Made by a program: the position numbers and the translations under genes. From NCBI GenBank assembly GCA_035556735.1, contig DATMFF010000014.1:62001-126000 (forward strand): a stretch of 64,000 bases of DNA, given 5' to 3'. The notes below the pieces were generated by a model, which searched no databases, had not been told where the DNA came from, and was given only the letters and a program-made list of their open reading frames with translations. This DNA is from CANJBX01 sp035556735 (GTDB taxonomy: Bacteria; Pseudomonadota; Alphaproteobacteria; Rhizobiales; Xanthobacteraceae). Positions 8,358-16,929 of this stretch are shown piece after piece; positions within the stretch are counted from its first letter, which is position 1, and each line of letters starts with the position of its first letter.

Positions 8358-9876
8358 GGAAGGCCGCGAACCACGTGCGCCCGAACAACAGCGCGACCGC
8401 GCCCAAGTAAACGACCGCGCCGATTGCGGCGAGCGCCGCCAGCAGCGTTTCCGAGCGCAGATGCGGCAGCTTTGCGACGAGCGGGCCGAGCACGTAAAGG
8501 CCGGCGGCGAGCGCCAGCGCCAGCAGGAAGCCGGCGAGCGCCAGCTTGAGGGCGGACGCCTTCAGGCGCTGGTCCGCCGCCATCAGCCCGGTCCGCCAGC
8601 CGAACCAGATTAGCAGCGCGAAATTGATCCAGGCGCCGACGGAGGTCGCGAAGGCAAGGCCCACCTGCGCGTAGGTGCCCATCAGCGCGACCTTGAGCGC
8701 GACGTTGACCACGACCGAGACGGCGAGCGCCTTCACCGGCGTGAGCGTGTCGCCGCGCGCAAGGAACGTCGCCGTCGCGCTGCGCAGCAGGACGAACGGC
8801 AGCAGCCCGACCGCGTAGGCCGCCAGTGTCGCGCCCGCCGCCGCCGCGTCGGCGCTGGTGAATGCGCCACGCGTGAACAGGGCCAGCATGATGAGGTCCG
8901 GGACCAGCAGGAACGCGATGACGCACGGGATCGACAGCAGCAGGGTGAACTCGATGGCGCGGTTCTGCGCGGCCCGCGCCGCCGCCTCGTCCCCGCGCGC
9001 GATCCTGTTGGCCATGTCCGGCAGCAGCACCGTGCCGACCGCGATGCCGATCACCCCGATCGGAAGCTGGTTGATGCGGTCGGCGTAATAGAGCGCGGAC
9101 AGCGCGCCGGCGGTGAGGAAGCTGGCGATGATCGTGTCGGCGAACAGCGCGATCTGCGTGCCGGCCGAGCCCAGCGTCGCCGGGCCGAGCGCCTTGAAGA
9201 AGCGCTTCACGTCCTCGTCGAGCCGCAGCGGCGCGAAGCGCGGCAGCACGCCCTGGCGCGCCGCGTCGCCCCCGACCAGCAGGGCCTCCAGCACGCCGGC
9301 GATCAGCACGCCCCACGCCGCGGCGTGGCCGGCGGTCGGGAAGAAGGCCGCGAGCGCCAGCGTCATCATCATCGCGAGGTTGAGCAGCACCGGCGCCGCC
9401 GCCGGCGAGGCGAAGCGGCCGAGCGTATTGAGGATGCCGCCGTAGAGCGTCACCAGCGAGACGAGCAGAAGATAGGGGAAGGTGATGCGCGTGAGCTCAG
9501 TGGCGAGCGCGAAGCGCTGCGGATCGTCCCGGAAGCCCGGCGCCAGCAGCTCGATCATCTGCGGCGTGAACAGCAGCGCCACGGCCAGCAGCACGACCTG
9601 GCTGGCGAGCAGCATCATGAAGATGCGGTCGGCGAACAGCGCCGCGCTCGCGGCGCCGCCCTGCCCGCGCACGCGCGCATAGGCCGGCACGAAGGCGGCG
9701 TTGAAGGCCCCTTCCGCGAAGATGGCGCGGAAGTGATTGGGCAGCCGCAGCGCGACGAAGAATGCGTCCGCCACCGGGCCCGCGCCGAGGATCGCAGCCA
9801 GCATGATGTCGCGCGCAAAGCCGGTGATGCGCGACAGAAGCGTCAATCCGCCGACCGTGAGGAAACGAGACAGCAT
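8308..9876 (-). CDS. murJ: Lipid II flippase MurJ (MviN)
   Basis: A 522-residue polytopic inner-membrane protein that flips the peptidoglycan precursor lipid II to the periplasmic face. The length and about 14 hydrophobic segments match MurJ. The N-terminal signature includes SRITGFARDIMLAAILGAG and LRLPNHFRAIFAEGAFNAAF, which carry the conserved arginines of the central cavity. I chose the ATG at 9876 (MLSRFLTVGG) over an upstream in-frame start at 9936 because homologues begin there. In many genomes it lies near unrelated genes; here it borders the polysaccharide region. The 3' end overlaps the protease gene tail to tail. Confidence 0.95.
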   Translation of the reverse strand: MLSRFLTVGGLTLLSRITGFARDIMLAAILGAGPVADAFFVALRLPNHFRAIFAEGAFNAAFVPAYARVRGQGGAASAALFADRIFMMLLASQVVLLAVALLFTPQMIELLAPGFRDDPQRFALATELTRITFPYLLLVSLVTLYGGILNTLGRFASPAAAPVLLNLAMMMTLALAAFFPTAGHAAAWGVLIAGVLEALLVGGDAARQGVLPRFAPLRLDEDVKRFFKALGPATLGSAGTQIALFADTIIASFLTAGALSALYYADRINQLPIGVIGIAVGTVLLPDMANRIARGDEAAARAAQNRAIEFTLLLSIPCVIAFLLVPDLIMLALFTRGAFTSADAAAAGATLAAYAVGLLPFVLLRSATATFLARGDTLTPVKALAVSVVVNVALKVALMGTYAQVGLAFATSVGAWINFALLIWFGWRTGLMAADQRLKASALKLALAGFLLALALAAGLYVLGPLVAKLPHLRSETLLAALAAIGAVVYLGAVALLFGRTWFAAFLKRRGASPAGVPPPSD

Positions 9877-10019
9877 GGCTGGGCCGAATCGCGCGGGTTT
9901 GCCTCGTACCGTCTTGCCCGGCTCCGCGCCGGGCATCCACCGCTATTCTGGGCCGGCACGAAGAAAGAGAGGCCGGGATCACCCGCTTTCGGATCGCCGC
10001 GGCGACCGATCGCGTGCGA

Positions 10020-11174
10020 TCAGCCCTTCAACGCGCGCCGCACCGCGTCGATGACGCGGTCCTGCGTGGGCTGATCGAGATAGGGGTGCATCGGCAGGCT
10101 GATGACCTCGTCCGCCAGTTGCTCGGAAACCGGCAGGCCGCCGTCCACGACCGGAAACTGCCGGTAGGCGGTCTGGCGGTGCAGCGGCTTGGGATAGTAG
10201 ATGGCGGTCGGGATGCCTTCGGCCTTGAGCGCATCCGCCAGAGCGTCGCGCCGGCCGGCGGGCAGGCGGATCGTGTACTGGGCCCACACCGACGTGTAGC
10301 CGGCGGGAAGCCGCGGCACGGTCGCGACATCGTTCAGGCCTGCCGCATAGCGGTCGGCGACGCGCTGGCGGGCTTCGATCTCCTCGGGGAAGATCTTGAG
10401 CTTCTCGAGCAGCACCGCGGCCTGCATCGTGTCGAGCCGGCCGGTGATGCCGATGCGCACGTTGTCGTACTTGTCGGCGCCCTGCCCGTGTACGCGCAGG
10501 CTCTTGATGATCTCGGTCAGTGCGTCGTCGTCGGTGAGGATGGCGCCGCCGTCGCCATAGCAGCCGAGCGGCTTGGCCGGGAAGAAGCTGGTGGCCATGG
10601 CGTGGCCGAAGCTGCCGACGGGCCGCCCCTTGTATGTCGCACCGAACGCCTGCGCGGCATCGTCGAGCACGAACAGGCCTTCGTCGGCCGCGATCGCTGC
10701 GATGGCGTCGTGGTCGGCCGGCAGGCCGAACAGATCGACGGCGATGACGGCCTTCGGCTTGAGTCCCCGCGCCTTCGCGGTGGCGATCGCCTGCCTGACG
10801 CTCGCCGGCGCGACGTTGAACGTCTCGGCATCGACGTCGGCGAACACCGGCGTCGCGCCCAGCAGCACGGCAACCTCGGCCGTGGCGCAGAAGGTGAAGC
10901 TCGGGCAGATCACCGCGTCGCCCGGCCCGATGCCCCGTGCCATCAGAACCAGCATCAGCGCGTCGGTGCCGCTCGCGCAGGTGATCGCATGGCGCGCGCC
11001 GCCGAACGCCGCCAGCTCCGCCTCGAGCGTACGCACTTCCGGCCCGAGCACGAACTGGCAATGCTCGGTGACCCGCGCGAGCGCCTCGTCGATCCCGCTG
11101 CCGAGCCGCCGGCGCTGCGCCGCCAGGTCGATGAAGGGAATGGGCGCCGCCGACACTCGCGCGTGCTGGTTCAT
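10020..11174 (-). CDS. gnnB: PLP sugar aminotransferase, GnnB-like (DegT/DnrJ/EryC1/StrS)
   Basis: A 384-residue aminotransferase that puts an amino group on a keto nucleotide sugar. The PLP lysine is predicted at Lys201 in FFPAKPLGCYGDGG, with the DDAAQAFGA aspartate motif before it. The N-terminus (PIPFIDLAAQ) and the partner upstream, a Gfo/Idh/MocA dehydrogenase 36 bp away, fit the GnnA-GnnB pair that converts UDP-GlcNAc to UDP-GlcNAc3N for 2,3-diaminoglucose lipid A, a feature of several rhizobia. The alternative is WbpB/WbpE-type UDP-GlcNAc3N-uronate synthesis, but no WbpA or WbpD is visible nearby. The family is certain; the exact substrate is inferred. Confidence 0.75.
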   Translation of the reverse strand: MNQHARVSAAPIPFIDLAAQRRRLGSGIDEALARVTEHCQFVLGPEVRTLEAELAAFGGARHAITCASGTDALMLVLMARGIGPGDAVICPSFTFCATAEVAVLLGATPVFADVDAETFNVAPASVRQAIATAKARGLKPKAVIAVDLFGLPADHDAIAAIAADEGLFVLDDAAQAFGATYKGRPVGSFGHAMATSFFPAKPLGCYGDGGAILTDDDALTEIIKSLRVHGQGADKYDNVRIGITGRLDTMQAAVLLEKLKIFPEEIEARQRVADRYAAGLNDVATVPRLPAGYTSVWAQYTIRLPAGRRDALADALKAEGIPTAIYYPKPLHRQTAYRQFPVVDGGLPVSEQLADEVISLPMHPYLDQPTQDRVIDAVRRALKG

Positions 11175-11210
11175 TGCGGAACTACGTGCCTTTCGAATCT
11201 GAATGCCGTG

Positions 11211-12227
11211 TCAGCCGGCGGCGCGGCGCGGAGCCTCGGCCGGCTCCTGGCCGTGGCTGTCGAGGCACTGGATCGCGATCTCGAGGCTGGCGACACCCGC
11301 CTCGCCCGTGACTGCGGGCTCCTCGCCGGTACGGATTGCCTTGATGAAGGCGGTGAGCTCGGCGCGCAGCGGTTCGGCATGGCCGACCGAGAGGTGGCGC
11401 ATCGAATAGCTGCCGTCGGGCTGGAAGCCGAAGCATTCCGTCACCTGGCGGGTCAGAAGATCGCCGATCACGTACTTGCGCTTGGTGGCGACGTGCACCG
11501 TGCGCGCCTTGAACGGCGTCAGCCAGTTGGTGTTGATCTGCGCCAGCACGCCCGAGGCCGTGCGGAACTGCAGGAGCGCGATGTCCTCGCGCTCGGCCTT
11601 GGCGCTCGAGAGCTGGGGCTGCACCTCGGTGATGGTCGAGCCGGTGAACCAGCTGATGAGATCGATGTCGTGCACGGCGAGGTCGATCACCACGCCGACG
11701 TTCGACATGCGCGGCGGAAACGGTCCGACGCGCGTGATCGAGATCGACAGGATGTCCTCCCCGCGGATGGCGTCCTTGATCGCCTGCACCGCCGGATTGA
11801 AGCGCTCGACATGGCCGACCATCAGCGTCACGCCGGCGCGGCGCGCCGCCGCGATGATGTCGCGCCCTTCGGCGACACTGGTCGCGATCGGCTTCTCGAC
11901 CATCACGTGGATGCCGTGGTTGATGCAGGCGAGGGCAATGTCGCGATGAAGATGCGTCGGCGCCGCGATCGAGACGGCATCGACGCCGAGATCGATCAGC
12001 GCCTGCACGTCGGCAACCGTGCGGCAGCCGAGCGCGCCGCCGACGAAGTCCGCCTGCTTGCGGTCGGGCTCGACCACGCCGACGAGCTCGACGCCGGGAA
12101 GCTCCGAGAAGACGCGCGCGTGGTTGGCCCCCATCACGCCCACGCCGACGACCCCGACGCGAAGCGTCTTGTCCGCTCCGACCGCCGTCCGCGGCGAATC
12201 AATAAGTTCTTTGACCGGATTGACCAT
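11211..12227 (-). CDS. gnnA: Gfo/Idh/MocA oxidoreductase, probable UDP-GlcNAc 3-dehydrogenase GnnA
   Basis: A 338-residue NAD(P)-dependent dehydrogenase. The N-terminal Rossmann motif is GVGVMGANH (residues 28-36), and the catalytic EKP motif is at 111-113. The C-terminal half is the family's alpha/beta substrate domain, with the conserved VHDIDL. Placed directly upstream of a GnnB-like aminotransferase, it would oxidise the C3 hydroxyl of UDP-GlcNAc so that the partner can aminate it. A TTGACA-type promoter lies about 70-100 bp upstream. Other Gfo/Idh enzymes of sugar metabolism look alike, so the substrate rests on context. Confidence 0.72.
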   Translation of the reverse strand: MVNPVKELIDSPRTAVGADKTLRVGVVGVGVMGANHARVFSELPGVELVGVVEPDRKQADFVGGALGCRTVADVQALIDLGVDAVSIAAPTHLHRDIALACINHGIHVMVEKPIATSVAEGRDIIAAARRAGVTLMVGHVERFNPAVQAIKDAIRGEDILSISITRVGPFPPRMSNVGVVIDLAVHDIDLISWFTGSTITEVQPQLSSAKAEREDIALLQFRTASGVLAQINTNWLTPFKARTVHVATKRKYVIGDLLTRQVTECFGFQPDGSYSMRHLSVGHAEPLRAELTAFIKAIRTGEEPAVTGEAGVASLEIAIQCLDSHGQEPAEAPRRAAG

Positions 12228-12298
12228 CCGCCCAGCCCGCCCCTTTGTCAGGTGTTGTTCTTACCATGGGCCCCCCCGGCGGGGCGACCGTCACGGCA

Positions 12299-12326
12299 AC
12301 TAAATCGCTAACACGAATTTTGTCAA
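12299..12326 (-). promoter_or_regulatory. Sigma70-type promoter for gnnA-gnnB
   Basis: On the minus strand a perfect -35 TTGACA (12321-12326) is followed after 16 bp by TTTAGT (12299-12304) as -10. The region is AT-rich against its surroundings, and the gnnA ATG is about 70 bp downstream. This is one of the clearest housekeeping-type promoters in the window, though the -10 is only a partial match. Confidence 0.6.
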
Positions 12327-12416
12327 AACCTTACAGTGCTGCCGACGCACGCCAGCGCCGCTGCACGGCCGTCAGCCGGGCCCTGCGCAAGAAAGAGGCA
12401 GTGTGGATAAGCGGTC

Positions 12417-13166
12417 CTACTCGGCCGCACGCGACGCCGGCACGCGCAGCGTGAGACCGGCCGACAACGCGTCATCGCGGAACGCCTTGACCGCCGACAG
12501 CGACAGGTCGGCCGCCGTCTTGGTGCCGATCGCGGGCAGCTTGCCCAGCACGTCGGCTGGCGCCGTGATGATGTGGCACCCCATGGCGTCCGCCTCGACG
12601 ACGTTGAAGGCTTCGCGAGTCGAGGCCCAGATGATCTCGACGTTGCGTGTCGCGCGCGCACGCGCGATCGCGTCCTGCATGATCGGGCGGTAATCGATTC
12701 CGAAATCGGCAAGCCGGCCCGCGAACACCGACACGCAGCCGGGCGCGCCGCCATTGAGCGCGTCGATGGCGCGATGCACCTGCTCGGAGGTGAAGATCGC
12801 GGTGACGTTGACCTTCACGCCCTCGTGCGAGAGCGCGCGCACTGCGTCGTACAGCGTCTCGCCGCGCGTCGTCGTCACCGGCAGCTTGACGTGCACGTTG
12901 GCGCCCCAGCCCGCGATCAGGCGGCCTTGCGCGACCATCTCCGGGATGTCGTCGGAGATCACCTCGAAGGAGATGTGCCGGTCGGGCACCGCCGCCACCA
13001 GTTCGCGCGCATAGGCCTCGTAGTCCGCGACGCCGGCCTTCTTGAGCAGCGACGGATTGGTGGTGAAGCCCGCGATCCAGGGCTGCTTGGCCATCTGGAT
13101 GATCTGGGCCTTGTCGGCGCCGTCGGTGAAAAGCTTGACTTTCAGGTCTTCCAGCCTGAGCGGCAT
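12417..13166 (-). CDS. Transaldolase family protein
   Basis: A 249-residue class I aldolase of the transaldolase/fructose-6-phosphate aldolase (TalC-like) group. The Schiff-base lysine is predicted at Lys94 in VHVKLPVT; other family motifs are GFTTNPSLL (residues 33-41) and VNVTAIFTSEQ. The ATG at 13166 (MPLRLEDLK) is supported by AGGAG seven bases upstream. It would transfer or cleave a three-carbon dihydroxyacetone unit between sugar phosphates. It stands alone between the gnn operon and a GT2/GtrA operon, separated from the latter by a palindromic repeat. Whether it supplies precursors for the polysaccharide cluster is not shown by the sequence. Confidence 0.88.
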   Translation of the reverse strand: MPLRLEDLKVKLFTDGADKAQIIQMAKQPWIAGFTTNPSLLKKAGVADYEAYARELVAAVPDRHISFEVISDDIPEMVAQGRLIAGWGANVHVKLPVTTTRGETLYDAVRALSHEGVKVNVTAIFTSEQVHRAIDALNGGAPGCVSVFAGRLADFGIDYRPIMQDAIARARATRNVEIIWASTREAFNVVEADAMGCHIITAPADVLGKLPAIGTKTAADLSLSAVKAFRDDALSAGLTLRVPASRAAE

Positions 13167-13244
13167 CGCGTTCTCCTGGTGTTCAGCCCCGCAGCGCCGT
13201 GCGCGATTCCATCGCGGGCGGGGCAACCGGACGCCGGCAATTTA

Positions 13245-13293
13245 GAGCAAGCGCCCGAAAAGGGGAAACCGGTTTTCGGGAAAGATCAGGCTC
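13245..13293. repeat. Palindromic intergenic repeat (rhizobial REP-like element)
   Basis: A 49-bp element running from GAGCAAGC to GATCAGGCTC. The core is a perfect inverted repeat CCCGAAAA (13254-13261) and TTTTCGGG (13273-13280) around an 11-base centre, with GAGC/GCTC at the outer ends. From memory it resembles a dispersed palindromic repeat found in very many rhizobial intergenic regions. It begins 14 bp downstream of the GtrA-family stop codon on the minus strand, so it may also act as that operon's transcript end. Confidence 0.6.
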
Positions 13294-13306
13294 GAACACC
13301 GGGAAA

Positions 13307-13726
13307 TCACCCGCGGAATACGATGCGCGAATTGATGAGGTAGCTGGCGATCACCACCGCCGGCAGGCTCAGCGCCTGGGCCAGCAGTGCGCCCACCCCG
13401 ATTGCGACGAAGAATTCCAGCAGCGCGAGATTGATGCCGAGCACCACGAGGTATCCGGCAACGAACGGCAGCAGCGCGGACAATTTTCGTGCGCCGAATA
13501 CCAGCCGCCCGGTGCTGAAGAAATTGAACATCACGCCGGCGAGGAAGGCGATCACGGCAGCGACGCGGTGCGAGCCGAGCACGAGGTAAAGCGCGGCGAA
13601 CAGCGCATAGCCGACCACGGTATTGAGGAGGCCGACCGCGACGAATGCAACGATGCGCCGGCGCTCACCCGAAAGCGCGGCGGTAAATCGCGTCAGCCGC
13701 CCGCGCACGCCCGTCGAGTCAGTCAA
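13307..13726 (-). CDS. GtrA family membrane protein
   Basis: A 139-residue protein with four hydrophobic helices, the size and topology of GtrA-type proteins that help move polyprenyl-linked sugars across the inner membrane. Motifs typical of the family are FVAVGLLNTVVGYALF, NFFSTGRLVFG and the C-terminal SYLINSRIVF. It overlaps the upstream GT2 gene by 8 bp; the start is a TTG at 13726 (a GTG at 13708 is the alternative), so translation is probably coupled. GT2 plus GtrA is the classic GtrB/GtrA arrangement, in which GtrB loads the lipid carrier and GtrA flips it. Confidence 0.85.
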   Translation of the reverse strand: MTDSTGVRGRLTRFTAALSGERRRIVAFVAVGLLNTVVGYALFAALYLVLGSHRVAAVIAFLAGVMFNFFSTGRLVFGARKLSALLPFVAGYLVVLGINLALLEFFVAIGVGALLAQALSLPAVVIASYLINSRIVFRG

Positions 13727-14657
13727 TGTTGATGCGCTCCCGCTCGGTCACGAGCGGTCCCCGGCGGACCTGCGCATGGATGGAGGTGACGTACTCGCCG
13801 AGCAGGCCGATGAAGATGAGCTGGATGCTGAACAGGAAGAACACGCCCAGCACCAGCGAGACGACGCCGCGCGGCGCGAGATGCGGCGCGGTCAGGTAAG
13901 CGGCCAATGTGATCAGCGCATAGAGCAGACACAGGCCGGCGATGCCGAAGCCGAACAGCGTGCACAGGCGCATCGGCACGTTGGTGAAGGAGAACATGCC
14001 GTTGAAGGCCTGGTCGAACAGCTCCCAGATGCGGATCTTCGAGACGCCGTGCTTGCGCGACTTCCACACGTAGGGAACGACCACGCGCTTGAAGCCGCAG
14101 GCCGCGACCATGCCGCGGATATAGGGGTAGTGGTCGTCGTATTTGAGGATGCAGTCCAGCACCTTGCGGTCGACGAGCTGGAATTCGCCGACGCCCTCGG
14201 GAATCTCGAAGCCGGCGAGCCGGTTCACGATGCGATAGAACAGGCCGCGCATCGAGCGCATGACGAGGCCTTCCTCGCGGTTGCTGCGCTGGCCGGCGAC
14301 GACCTCGTGCCCCTCCTCCCACATCCGCACGAACCGCGGGATGAGCTCCGGCGGGTCCTGCAGGTCCACGGGCAGCATCAGCAGCGTCGCGTCGCCGCTC
14401 GCGTACTGCAGCGCGTTGAAGGTCGAACGGAAGACGCCGAAGTTGCGCGCATTGACGACGATCTTGACCGCCGGATCGCTCGCGGCGATCTCGCGCAGGA
14501 TCGCGACAGTGCCGTCGGTCGAGCAGTTGTCGGCGAAGATATGCTCGCGTTCGTAGCCCGGCAGCTCGCGCTCGAACAGCGCCCGTACCGCTTCGTGGCA
14601 GGCGCGCACGTTGTCCTGCTCGTTGTAGCAGGGCGAGACGATCGAGATCTTCTTCAT
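13719..14657 (-). CDS. GT2 polyprenyl-phosphate glycosyltransferase (GtrB/ArnC-like)
   Basis: A 312-residue membrane-bound glycosyltransferase that loads a sugar onto undecaprenyl phosphate. The catalytic GT2 domain begins with SIVSPCYNEQDNV, has the nucleotide-binding DNCSTDGT, and the metal-binding aspartates in LPVDLQDPPE. Two C-terminal transmembrane helices (about 236-256 and 268-292) place it in the DPM1/GtrB group. It overlaps the GtrA-family gene downstream and follows the CDP-sugar genes upstream, so the sugar transferred could be the CDP-derived one, although that would be an unusual donor for this family. Confidence 0.88.
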   Translation of the reverse strand: MKKISIVSPCYNEQDNVRACHEAVRALFERELPGYEREHIFADNCSTDGTVAILREIAASDPAVKIVVNARNFGVFRSTFNALQYASGDATLLMLPVDLQDPPELIPRFVRMWEEGHEVVAGQRSNREEGLVMRSMRGLFYRIVNRLAGFEIPEGVGEFQLVDRKVLDCILKYDDHYPYIRGMVAACGFKRVVVPYVWKSRKHGVSKIRIWELFDQAFNGMFSFTNVPMRLCTLFGFGIAGLCLLYALITLAAYLTAPHLAPRGVVSLVLGVFFLFSIQLIFIGLLGEYVTSIHAQVRRGPLVTERERINID

Positions 14658-14693
14658 GGGCTGAACGCCGGTAAGGTCATGGGGTGACGCCCC

Positions 14694-15635
14694 TCAGGGT
14701 AGCGGCTGCGGCCGGGTTTCGGAATGGCGTGCGTCGCGCGCCTGCTCGCACCACCAGCTAAGCGTGGCGCGAAGCCCCTCGGTCAGGGAATGGCGCGGCG
14801 AGAAGCCCACCTCCTGCCGCAGGCGCGTCACGTCGGCCGCCAGCCGGGGCGGCTCGCCCCGCGGGGTCGGGCGCGCCCCGATGGCGACGAGATCGGGCCG
14901 GCCACTGAGCTCGGCGAGGATGTCCGCCACCCGCCGCACCGGCACGCATTCGCCCGAGGCGATGTTGACGGTTCCGGTGACCTCGCCGTCGAGCAGCCGC
15001 ACCAGCGCCTCCGCCGCATCGGCGACGTGGAGGAAGTCGCGCTCCTGCCGCCCCTCCGTGGTGTCGGTCACGCGCCCGGCCGCCAGTCCCGCGGCGATGT
15101 CCGAGACGAGGCGTCCCGGCGGCTCGTGCGGGCCATAGAGGAAGAACAGCCGCGCCCAGGCCGTGCTCACGCCCGCCTGCGGGCCGACCGCCGCGACCAG
15201 CTCGCGCACCGCGTTCTTGGCGACACCGTAGATCGTGCGCGGCCGCGCCGGCGTGTCGGTCTCGTGCAGGTGCGTGCAAGTCCAATCGTATTCGGCGCAG
15301 CTTCCCGCCAGCACGGCGCGCCGGCCGCCGTGCTGCGCGAACGCGCGGTAGAGCTCGAGGCTCGCGGCCGCCCAGCGCAGGTTGTCGAGCGACATCAGCG
15401 CGCGCCCGGGGTTGCTCACCCAGGCGAGATGCAGAAGGTGCGTGGGTTCGATTTCGGCGATGATCCTGTCGGCGGCGCCCGGCGCCAGCAGGTCGGCCAC
15501 GTGCAGCGTGACCTCAGGATGCAGATCGACGGCGCGGGTCGCGGCGCCATGCACGCGATAGCCCCGCGCGAGCAGCGGCGCGACGACGTGGCGGCCGATG
15601 AACCCGCTGATGCCCGTGACGAGAACGCGCTTCAT
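14694..15635 (-). CDS. NAD-dependent epimerase/dehydratase (extended SDR), likely sugar 4-ketoreductase
   Basis: A 313-residue extended short-chain dehydrogenase. The cofactor motif TGISGFIG is at residues 7-14 and the catalytic Tyr-Lys pair is in YGVAK. The usual catalytic-serine region reads GSCAEYDW rather than the common SSSEVYG. It is the last enzyme of a run rfbG - C-methyltransferase - SDR, so a natural role is to reduce the C4 ketone of the methylated CDP-6-deoxy-4-keto sugar. Sequence alone would equally allow an epimerase role. It is spaced 50 bp from the methyltransferase gene and is probably in the same transcript. Confidence 0.78.
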   Translation of the reverse strand: MKRVLVTGISGFIGRHVVAPLLARGYRVHGAATRAVDLHPEVTLHVADLLAPGAADRIIAEIEPTHLLHLAWVSNPGRALMSLDNLRWAAASLELYRAFAQHGGRRAVLAGSCAEYDWTCTHLHETDTPARPRTIYGVAKNAVRELVAAVGPQAGVSTAWARLFFLYGPHEPPGRLVSDIAAGLAAGRVTDTTEGRQERDFLHVADAAEALVRLLDGEVTGTVNIASGECVPVRRVADILAELSGRPDLVAIGARPTPRGEPPRLAADVTRLRQEVGFSPRHSLTEGLRATLSWWCEQARDARHSETRPQPLP

Positions 15636-15685
15636 GGCCGCTGCAAATGCAACCTCTCTGGCTCAGCCGGCCGGCAACCCGGCCA

Positions 15686-16909
15686 TCAATGCACCCGCAG
15701 ACGCGGGATCGCGGTGACGAATTTCGCGCCGAACGCGCTCACCCCGGCCATCTGCCGCGTGATCTCGTCCTTGAGGTTCCACGGCAGGATCAGCACGTAG
15801 TCCGGCTTGGTCTCGAAGATCGCTTGCGGGTGACGGATCGGAATGCGCGTGCCCGGCAGAAATTTGCCCTGCTTGTGCGGGCTGATGTCGACCGTATAAG
15901 GCATGAGCTCCGGGCCGATGCCGCAATAATTGAGCAGCGTATTGCCCTTGGCCGGTGCCCCGTAGCCCACGACCTGCCTGCCCGCGCGCCGCGCCTCGAT
16001 GAAGAAGGCGAGCAGCTCGCATTTCGTGTCGACGACCCCGCTCGCGAAACTCGAATACGTCCCGATCGCGTCGAGCCGCGCCGCCGCCTCCTTGGCGCGC
16101 AGCTTTCCCACCGCCTCGCCCTCCGGGCGTGCGCCCTTATGCGTGACGTAGAGACGCAGCGAGCCGCCGTGCGTCGCCAGCTCCTCGACATCGATGACCG
16201 CGAGACCATGCGCCGCGAAGATACGCTCGGCGGCAAGCAGCGAGATATAGGAGAAGTGCTCGTGGTAGATCGTGTCGAACTGGTTCTGCTGCATCAGGTT
16301 GAGCAGATGCGGGAACTCGAACGTCGCCACGCCCTGCGGCTTGAGCAGGATGCGGAAGCCTTCGACGAAATCGTTGATGTCCGGCACGTGCGCCAGGACG
16401 TTGTTGGCGCACATCAGGTCGGCCGCAAAACCCTCGGCCTTGAGCGCTGCGGCGGAGGCCGCCCCGAAGAACACCACGCGGGTCGGCACGCCGGCCGCCT
16501 CCGCGACCTTGGCGACGTTCGCCGCAGGCTCGACGCCGAGCACCGGAATGCCGGCCTCGACGAAATTGCGCAGCAGGTAGCCGTCGTTGCTGGCAACCTC
16601 GACCACCCGGCTCTCCTTTGAAAGTCCGAAGCGGCCGATCATCTTGCGGCTGTAGTCGCGGCAATGCGCGAGCCAGGACTCCGAATAGGACGAGAAGTAG
16701 ACATAGTCGCCGAAGATGTGCTCGGGCGTGACCACCGCATCGAGCTGCACGAGGAAACACTGCTCGCACACGAATGCGTGCAGGGGATAACGCGGCTCCA
16801 TGCCGTTGCAGGATTCGGCGTCGAGCAGGGAATTGGCGAGCGGCGACGAGTTGAGATTGACGAACGTGCGGCTCAACGGAGCCCGGCAGAAACGGCAGCG
16901 GCGATCCAT
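15686..16909 (-). CDS. Sugar C-methyltransferase (TylC3/EvaC/TcaB9-like)
   Basis: A 407-residue three-domain SAM-dependent enzyme of the type that methylates carbon 3 of keto-deoxy nucleotide sugars. The N-terminal zinc site uses CRFC (Cys5, Cys8) and CEQC (Cys48, Cys51). The SAM domain follows with VVEVASNDGYLLRNF (about 102-116). The motif YHEHFSY (215-221) holds the Tyr/Glu/His residues known to be catalytic in this family. The C-terminal nucleotide-sugar domain has GYGAPAKGNTLLN. I chose the ATG at 16909; the frame is open far upstream, but that overlaps rfbG. Next to rfbG it should act on a CDP-4-keto-6-deoxy sugar, giving a branched sugar. Confidence 0.88.
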   Translation of the reverse strand: MDRRCRFCRAPLSRTFVNLNSSPLANSLLDAESCNGMEPRYPLHAFVCEQCFLVQLDAVVTPEHIFGDYVYFSSYSESWLAHCRDYSRKMIGRFGLSKESRVVEVASNDGYLLRNFVEAGIPVLGVEPAANVAKVAEAAGVPTRVVFFGAASAAALKAEGFAADLMCANNVLAHVPDINDFVEGFRILLKPQGVATFEFPHLLNLMQQNQFDTIYHEHFSYISLLAAERIFAAHGLAVIDVEELATHGGSLRLYVTHKGARPEGEAVGKLRAKEAAARLDAIGTYSSFASGVVDTKCELLAFFIEARRAGRQVVGYGAPAKGNTLLNYCGIGPELMPYTVDISPHKQGKFLPGTRIPIRHPQAIFETKPDYVLILPWNLKDEITRQMAGVSAFGAKFVTAIPRLRVH

Positions 16910-16929
16910 GACCACGTCCTCGTCGACCT

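Noticed and set aside
10020..12227. WbpE/WbpB (UDP-GlcNAc3N-uronate) as the identity of the aminotransferase/dehydrogenase pair
   Set aside because: No WbpA dehydrogenase or WbpD acetyltransferase is adjacent and the motifs fit GnnB/GnnA at least as well; kept only as an alternative.
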